This document shows positions 58,500-64,000 of a DNA stretch of 64,000 bases, piece after piece; within the stretch, counting starts at the first letter, position 1; each line of letters begins with the position of its first letter. The notes beneath the pieces are model-generated. The model did not search any database. It was not told the origin of the DNA and saw nothing but the letters and a program-made list of their open reading frames with translations. Position numbers and translations under genes: made by a program. The stretch covers positions 48,458,327-48,522,326 of the forward strand of contig OY829539.1 in the NCBI GenBank assembly GCA_963691705.1, in the 5' to 3' direction. Source of the stretch: Viola odorata. Its lineage: Eukaryota > Streptophyta > Magnoliopsida > Malpighiales > Violaceae.

Positions 58500-61400
58500 T
58501 CAACCCATTCCAGCATTTGAAGGACCCGTATTCACCCGCTTTTGGAAGACCCTTACCACAGGCATGCCATCGCCATCTTCATTTCCTTTCCCGATCCTCC
58601 ACGATCGATCCTTTTTCCTTTGCGGCTTCTTGTGTTGCTTATGGGGGGCATTTGCTTTCTTAGCAGTAACCTTCTTGGAAGCAAGACCATTTTCCATCTC
58701 GAATGAATTAAGATGGTCCAGCACATGCTCGAGACCAGGCACACTTTCAACATTAGTATCGACCGTTTCTTCAACATCAGATGCATCTGACTCGGAGTGC
58801 AATTCAGATGAGCTAGGACCAGGTTTGTCTACAACAATTTCTTCCACGTCTGACATTCCAGGTGGCAACTCATAGTGAGGAAGCTTCCCATCTAAGTAGT
58901 CCTTCAACATTAGGCGGGCAGCTCTAGTTTCATCAGGCAGTCCACTGGATGCAACCCAGCCACGAGATGCACAGTAAGACCTCAAAAGCTCAGAAGCCAA
59001 AGGAGGCCGAGATTGAGGCTCATATGGCTTAGGTTTAGGCAGCTTTATTTTGTAGACAACCTCAATGACGTGCCTCGGGACTCTGTTGGCCACAACTTGG
59101 ACAGCTTCCCTGTGCTCCGTCATCCGATCAACTGGCAACACCCCTGAAGCAATCATCTCATATCTTGAACTTGAGAAGGAAGGAAACACTAATCCAGGAC
59201 AGTCACATAACATCAGCTCCTCAGACATTATCAGTGTTTGGAAATGCTTCGTCTTTCCTGGAGTAGAGGTGACTCCTGTTCGCTTCTGGCCCACCAAAGC
59301 ATTGATTGTTGAGCTTTTACCCACATTAGGGTATCCAACAAATCCCACTACAACATTCCTAGGAGTAGAGTTCGCAGCACGACTAGAAGGGCCTCTACTA
59401 CTGGAGCTTGATTTCCTCCTAACCTCGACTATCTCTTCTGCCTCAGACTGTAAACGAGCCAGAAGCTCATCCCTGCCATATATTTTCGTATAAGGGTCGT
59501 CCACCTTCTCCTGCACAGATTGCTCACTACATGGGTCATCAAGCATTTTCCCCTCAAGAGCTGCAGAAGCAGCCTTAGCTGACCAGAAAACATACAGGAT
59601 CTCATGATGCATAAAGTACTCGGCCCACTTTTGTCTGCAGGAAAAGTCGATAAGTTTTAAGAGGTGAGAGGAACGACAATCATATAGCAGCATGACAGAT
59701 TCAATAGGCAAGTTACAAACCTGACTGAAAGGGGTAAAAGATCTGCCTTGTTTACAAGGAGCAATGTCCTTTTGTGCTCATCAACTTCTCGTGCATATGC
59801 CTAAATTAGCATTAAATAAAGATTATCTTACACAGTCCAGCTGGCATAGAATCACCAACTAATAAAGAGAAAATCTAATAGATAGTATAAATAATGCTAA
59901 AGTTCATAGACTGAGTGAAGAACATCATTGCTCCCACAATTTGCCCAGGGGAAAAGATGGTGATCATATCCACAATTTACTTGTCAAATAGCAGCATATA
60001 CATCAGATCCTTGATATTTGGTCGACATTACACCCTATAATTTTAGCCCCCTATTTCCCCTTCAATCGAAGTACTTCATTGGACTTTATTACTTTAACCC
60101 ACTAAGTAAGCAGTATTCACAAACAAGTAATGAAATGTATTACCTCCAGATCAGGACATCGATAGAACAGAGGGTCTCGTGCATCAACGACCATTACAAG
60201 CTGAAAAGAATGCAAAAAGAAGAAAATTGTCATTAGATAGCGCATCAAGGTTAATATGGTGCACTTAAACAAACAAGAACAGGTTATATGTGAAAGGAAA
60301 CCAAACATCTAAATATTAAAGAGATTCATCCTCCTAAGGCGCATAACCATTTCCTTTTATCTCTCACCTCAACTTTCCCTCAAGCCCTTTCCAATCATTA
60401 ACCTTAGCAAAAACGATACACTCTAATCCTTTATTTGCCTTTAACACTAACCTGAAACTCTAAAACCGTAGCTATACTACCTGATTGATGTCCAAAACAT
60501 CATCAATTATTGGATCAATCATCCACTTCCTACAACAGTTGGTAGTGGATTGAACTTTATGAAATCAAGGACTCTTTACATAACTAATTGTCATGTACTG
60601 GAAGGTGGAAAACATCTCAATTCCATTTTTGTGAAATAGTAACAGCTGATATCTAAATATGTTTTGGCTTGGCTCAGTCGAGCAGCGTAGGAATATCACT
60701 GTTGTTAAAATGAGGAAAGGCACAGAGTTCTCTCAATTCTCTCTTTCAAATGAGGACAGATCCAGTAATGTTTTCCTTTACCAAGCCACAACTAGCTTAA
60801 CCAAGCTATCACATTAAAGGGTTAAATCAATTTTGCATGAGAGTAAGAAAGCAAAACCACCATTCATATTAGAATACTATAGATGTGCATCAACTGATCC
60901 AAACTATTCAACACTATGCCTAAATGAAAAGGCTTAAATGCACCAAATGTAACTACAGCTTTGTATAACAAAATTGCCATTGTTTTTGGGTCTACCTACT
61001 CATGTCTTGGAAAGACTTTCCTTAGGTTATCAAGGTGAACCAGAACATTATCAATGTCCACACAATCTAGAGTTTGTGTTCCCCAAGGCCCTTGTTTCTG
61101 GTCACTGGTTTACAGGGTGAGGTGGCTACTGCATGTATTAGGCCAGATGACAGCAATGGCAATGACTCCAATTAGGGGAAGGAGGTATTCTTGGTTCAAA
61201 TACTATTATTGCATCAACATCTTGCAAAATCTTGCACACATGCCTCTCCAGACAAAATGTGTTGAGTTGCAGTAACTACTGGCACGTTGAGGTCAGTTTC
61301 TTTAGAGCATTATATACCCATATTTTGGGTCTTCTCATGGCAGTCAATAGGTAATGTTTAAATTTTAAAAGCAAGAGAACACGAGAAAGAACTTTGTTCT

Positions 61401-62657
61401 TCAGTATTGAAAACATGAATTTGCTGTCTCATGTGAAAAATTAGCTTACCAAATCACTGCGTTCAACCACTCGCCAAAGCTGCCTCCAAATATCCAGATT
61501 CTTCTCAAAGGGAGTAAGGACAAGCTTATCATTGTCCTCAAGGCTGCAAAGTTTGGAGTGCCAACATAAGAAAGGTGTCCAGTAATCATTACTATGAGAA
61601 TATAATAAACAGTTCATAAATGCAAATGCAATGTCCTTCAGTAATGTGAAAACATCAAAACCAAGTGCTTTTACTTGCTACAATTTGAACCTATTTCTTT
61701 TAACTTGGAAATCGTAGAGCCTGGATTTAGTTTGTCTTTGAACAACATCCTCAAAAAAGGTTGACTGCTCTGACTAACATTTCACGAGTCATTTCATCAA
61801 AAGAAAAAAAAATGTTTAATACATGCCCACACTAGAAGTATCATTTAGTAATTCGTAAAAATTGAAATTTGATTTGAGTTAGGTTTTGAAGAACATGATA
61901 ACATTGAAGGTTTCCATGAATAAACCAGGAGCAAGCCCAAAAGCAGACCAGTATATTACCACACAAATACAGTTTCAGGCGCAACAACTAAAAGCAAAGT
62001 GATTGGGAACTAACGCAGCTAGGCTTCGGCGCCATATTAAGAAAGATCGCTGTTCGTTGGCATCAAGCTCCTCCACAGACATATCAGCACTCCATGGTGG
62101 TCTAAAGTACATGCAAAAATAGCGTCAGACACCAAAATCATAAGAATGACATTGGAACAAACATCAATAACTAACAAAAATATCAAATTGAAGGCCAGGA
62201 ATACATGCCTGCGAGGCACTCGGAGACTGCCAGCATGCAAGGCCTGCTCCTTTTTCCTCTCCTCCAGTGTCGCATCACCAACAGAGTTTGTGTCTCTGCT
62301 CAAGCATAAAAATTTCAGAAAACCCAACAAAATAGTTCATAAAAAGAAGTAGAAAACACCGACAAAAACGTATAGAGGAACAAAGAAAAATCCTTGAAAC
62401 AAGAGCATGAACATGGAAAATGAAAGAAACAGAAGAAGGGCATACAGGTTGATGTGGGGAGTGGCGGTGGAGAGGAGGCGGTCGGCCTCTTCAGCTTGCT
62501 GGATGACGGCATCGATGTCGTTAACATCAGTAATGGATTCAAGAACGTTCTTGAGCTGGGATTTGTATAACCGACCCTTCTCTTTAGATTGCAGGATCAT
62601 GTTGGTGTGCTGCTTCACCAGCGCTCTTCCCAGCCCTGTTTTCTCGCTCTTCCCCAT
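58500..62657 (-). CDS. LSG1-like: LSG1-like circularly permuted GTPase (60S ribosome maturation)
   Basis: Seven exons in transcription order: 62446-62657, 62209-62295, 62015-62101, 61450-61543, 60144-60200, 59721-59800, 58500-59634. They sum to 1,752 nt, 583 aa. The start MGKSEKTGLGRALVKQH fits LSG1 N-termini. GTPase motifs come in permuted order: DARDPL, then G4 NKADLLP (near 196), then G1 GYPNVGKSS (near 305), the G2 region GVTSTPGKTKH, and G3 DCPGL (near 349). This is the YlqF/YawG layout. A basic C-terminus with KKANAPHKQHKKPQRKKDR follows. LSG1 acts in the cytoplasm to release the export adaptor NMD3 from pre-60S subunits (family knowledge). Intron 2 (62102-62208) uses a GC donor, AG|GCATGT; the others are GT-AG. 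All motifs are intact. Plus-strand frames at 58564-59493 are shadows of the last exon. Confidence 0.96.
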
Positions 62658-63472
62658 TTTTCCTTGTCTGCTAAAAGGTAGAGAAATGAATCAATCCCCT
62701 CTTCTAATCTATACGTTTGATTTGATTGTATCAAATTTACAAACACCAGAGAAAGAGGATGATGAAGAAGATGCAGCAGCAGCTGATACGGGCTGGGGTT
62801 TTGCTTGTTTTTAGATTGAAAATTTAAATTTTAATGCTAATAAAAGCGTCTGCGCTTGAGGTTATAAGCATCGGCAGTGGTAGGACAATAGGGCTTGGTT
62901 ACTTGTCCAATTTCGTTTTCTAATTTGAGAAAGAGACATTTTACTCCTCATCAACTTTTAATTTTTTAATTGCATTCTTCAACTAATTAATAATTGTATT
63001 AATCAAGTTATTTGATTCACCAATATGCTAAAATCACTCAAAAACAATATGCTAAACAATCATCCTACAATGTGCATTCGAGTCCCTCCCATTCTTTTTT
63101 TTTAAACAATTACATGTAATTATTTATCTCGGTTGTGTTTGATTGTAATTGTTTATCTCGATTGTGTTCGATTGGTAAAAAAATTTCTTTTTATCTAAAC
63201 GTTAAGTTCAAGGATGAGAAATGAAAGAAACCAGACCATGCTGAGAAATTCACAACCTTGAAGGCTTGACGATGCTCAAATGAGACTAGCCTCCTAACTA
63301 TAAGGGGCAATAAAAATATTCGAAAAAAATAAATATTTCTTTTAAGTACATGAGAGATATAGTATAAAAAAAAGTACTAAAGTCTTTGAAACACCCATAA
63401 TTTAGAATTTTATGCATAAACCTTAGAAGTTTTTCAATCCATCATTTGATAATTTAAGATTTTAAGTTATTA
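62658..63472 (-). promoter_or_regulatory. Upstream region of the LSG1-like gene
   Basis: Flank of the ATG at 62655-62657. The first 160 bp are relatively GC-rich and likely hold the leader. Further up it becomes AT-rich. No clear TATA box was fixed, and no second gene was seen. Confidence 0.4.
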
Positions 63473-63681
63473 CTCCCTCTGTCCATAATTAATAGACGCG
63501 TGTACTGTAGATACGCGTCTCGAGGAAGCCGGATGACTCACTATTTGACCCCAAAAAATTTCGTTTCGTACGTACGTTAATCATTAACATACGTTCGAGA
63601 AAAAATTCAGGGCAAAATTATCTCAAATAGTGAGTCATCCGGTTTCCTCGAAATGCGTCTATTAATTATGGACAGAGGGAG
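63473..63681. mobile_element. Stowaway-type MITE with perfect terminal repeats
   Basis: 209 bp starting CTCCCTCTGTCCATAATTAA. The first 27 bases are a perfect inverted copy of the last 27. TA flanks it at 63471-63472 and 63682-63683. The inner part is also largely complementary (GAGGAAGCCGGATGACTCAC near 63521 against its partner near 63631-63650), giving a hairpin over most of the length. Confidence 0.95.
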
Positions 63682-64000
63682 TAGTTTGTTAAAATTTTCA
63701 TTTAATTATATATTTAATATAATTATAAACATTTTTGGAATTACTAACTTATCTTTTTCTTTTTTTATAACCTCGCGGATTTCCATTGATACTTTATCAG
63801 ATTGACACCAATAAATAATCACTTAACTACATGTATGGTGAGTATATAAACGATTTATCTAATTAAATACTAATTGATAATCTAGGATACGAGGTGAGTG
63901 TTAGATAGTAAAAGCGTTTGATGGGGTAGGTCGTAGGTAACTGTATGGGTCCCTCTGTCGGATCCGGCTTGCCACGTGGTACCTGAAAAACACCGGAGGG
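63682..64000. other. Right-edge spacer with a G-box
   Basis: AT-rich DNA with the palindrome CCACGTGG (63972-63979), a G-box core bound by bZIP/bHLH factors. It may belong to a gene beyond the right edge; no exon is visible here. Confidence 0.4.

Noticed and set aside
58564..59493. Plus-strand frames of 103 and 142 codons
   Set aside because: They are antisense shadows of the last LSG1 exon, whose GTPase motifs fix the minus strand.

Overview
The window is nuclear DNA of a flowering plant, probably a eudicot. Genes are split by many GT-AG introns, spacers are AT-rich and full of transposons (Stowaway, MULE, hAT, Ty1/copia, Athila-like Ty3/gypsy, L1-type LINE), and the encoded proteins are plant or conserved eukaryotic families. 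I could not identify the species.

Layout. 1-3767 (+): six 3' exons of a DNAJC8/SPF31-like J-protein; its J domain lies off the left edge. 4921-14912 (-): a complete 21-exon gene for a BSU1-like Kelch/Ser-Thr phosphatase of the BSL2/BSL3 type (1,004 codons), tail to tail with the J-protein gene. Its upstream side holds a Stowaway MITE and a 16-bp palindrome. 16163-32820: a nest of two related LTR retrotransposons, both in minus orientation. The outer one has TAAAT target duplications, broken gag/protease, and no reverse transcriptase, RNase H or integrase. Its 5' LTR is split by a young Athila-like element (21776-31907, target duplication GGTAC, 1,677-bp LTRs with one difference seen) that carries an intact 1,791-codon gag-pol.

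32821-42700 has no intact protein gene. It holds a tRNA-Asp(GTC) gene or pseudogene, a 14-bp minisatellite, a copia-type solo LTR, an hAT transposase remnant, a copia LTR with primer site, and a 2.7-kb solo LTR with CATTG target duplications. 42736-52107 (+): a 14-exon major-facilitator transporter (HIAT1/tetracycline-resistance-like, 451 codons). Its first two introns have swallowed a LINE tail, a MULE, a decayed duplicate of exon 1, a CCGG-rich TIR element and a degenerate MITE. The splice acceptor of its intron 2 is damaged. 52108-58499: MITEs and a 1.7-kb hAT-like element. 58500-62657 (-): the complete seven-exon gene for LSG1, the circularly permuted GTPase of 60S ribosome maturation, with one GC-AG intron. 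A further Stowaway MITE lies near the right edge.

The host genes are unrelated housekeeping or signalling genes: pre-mRNA processing, brassinosteroid signalling, transport and ribosome assembly. They form no pathway. The most interesting signals are in the retrotransposons. The first is a stretch of U5 complementary to both the D arm and the T arm of the same tRNA-Asp that matches the primer-binding site. The second is a repeated 'hairpin plus G-tract' module in the 3' non-coding region, with a compensatory stem change between the two elements. Exon coordinates were worked out by hand from reading frame and splice consensus; the three complete genes give exon sums divisible by three.
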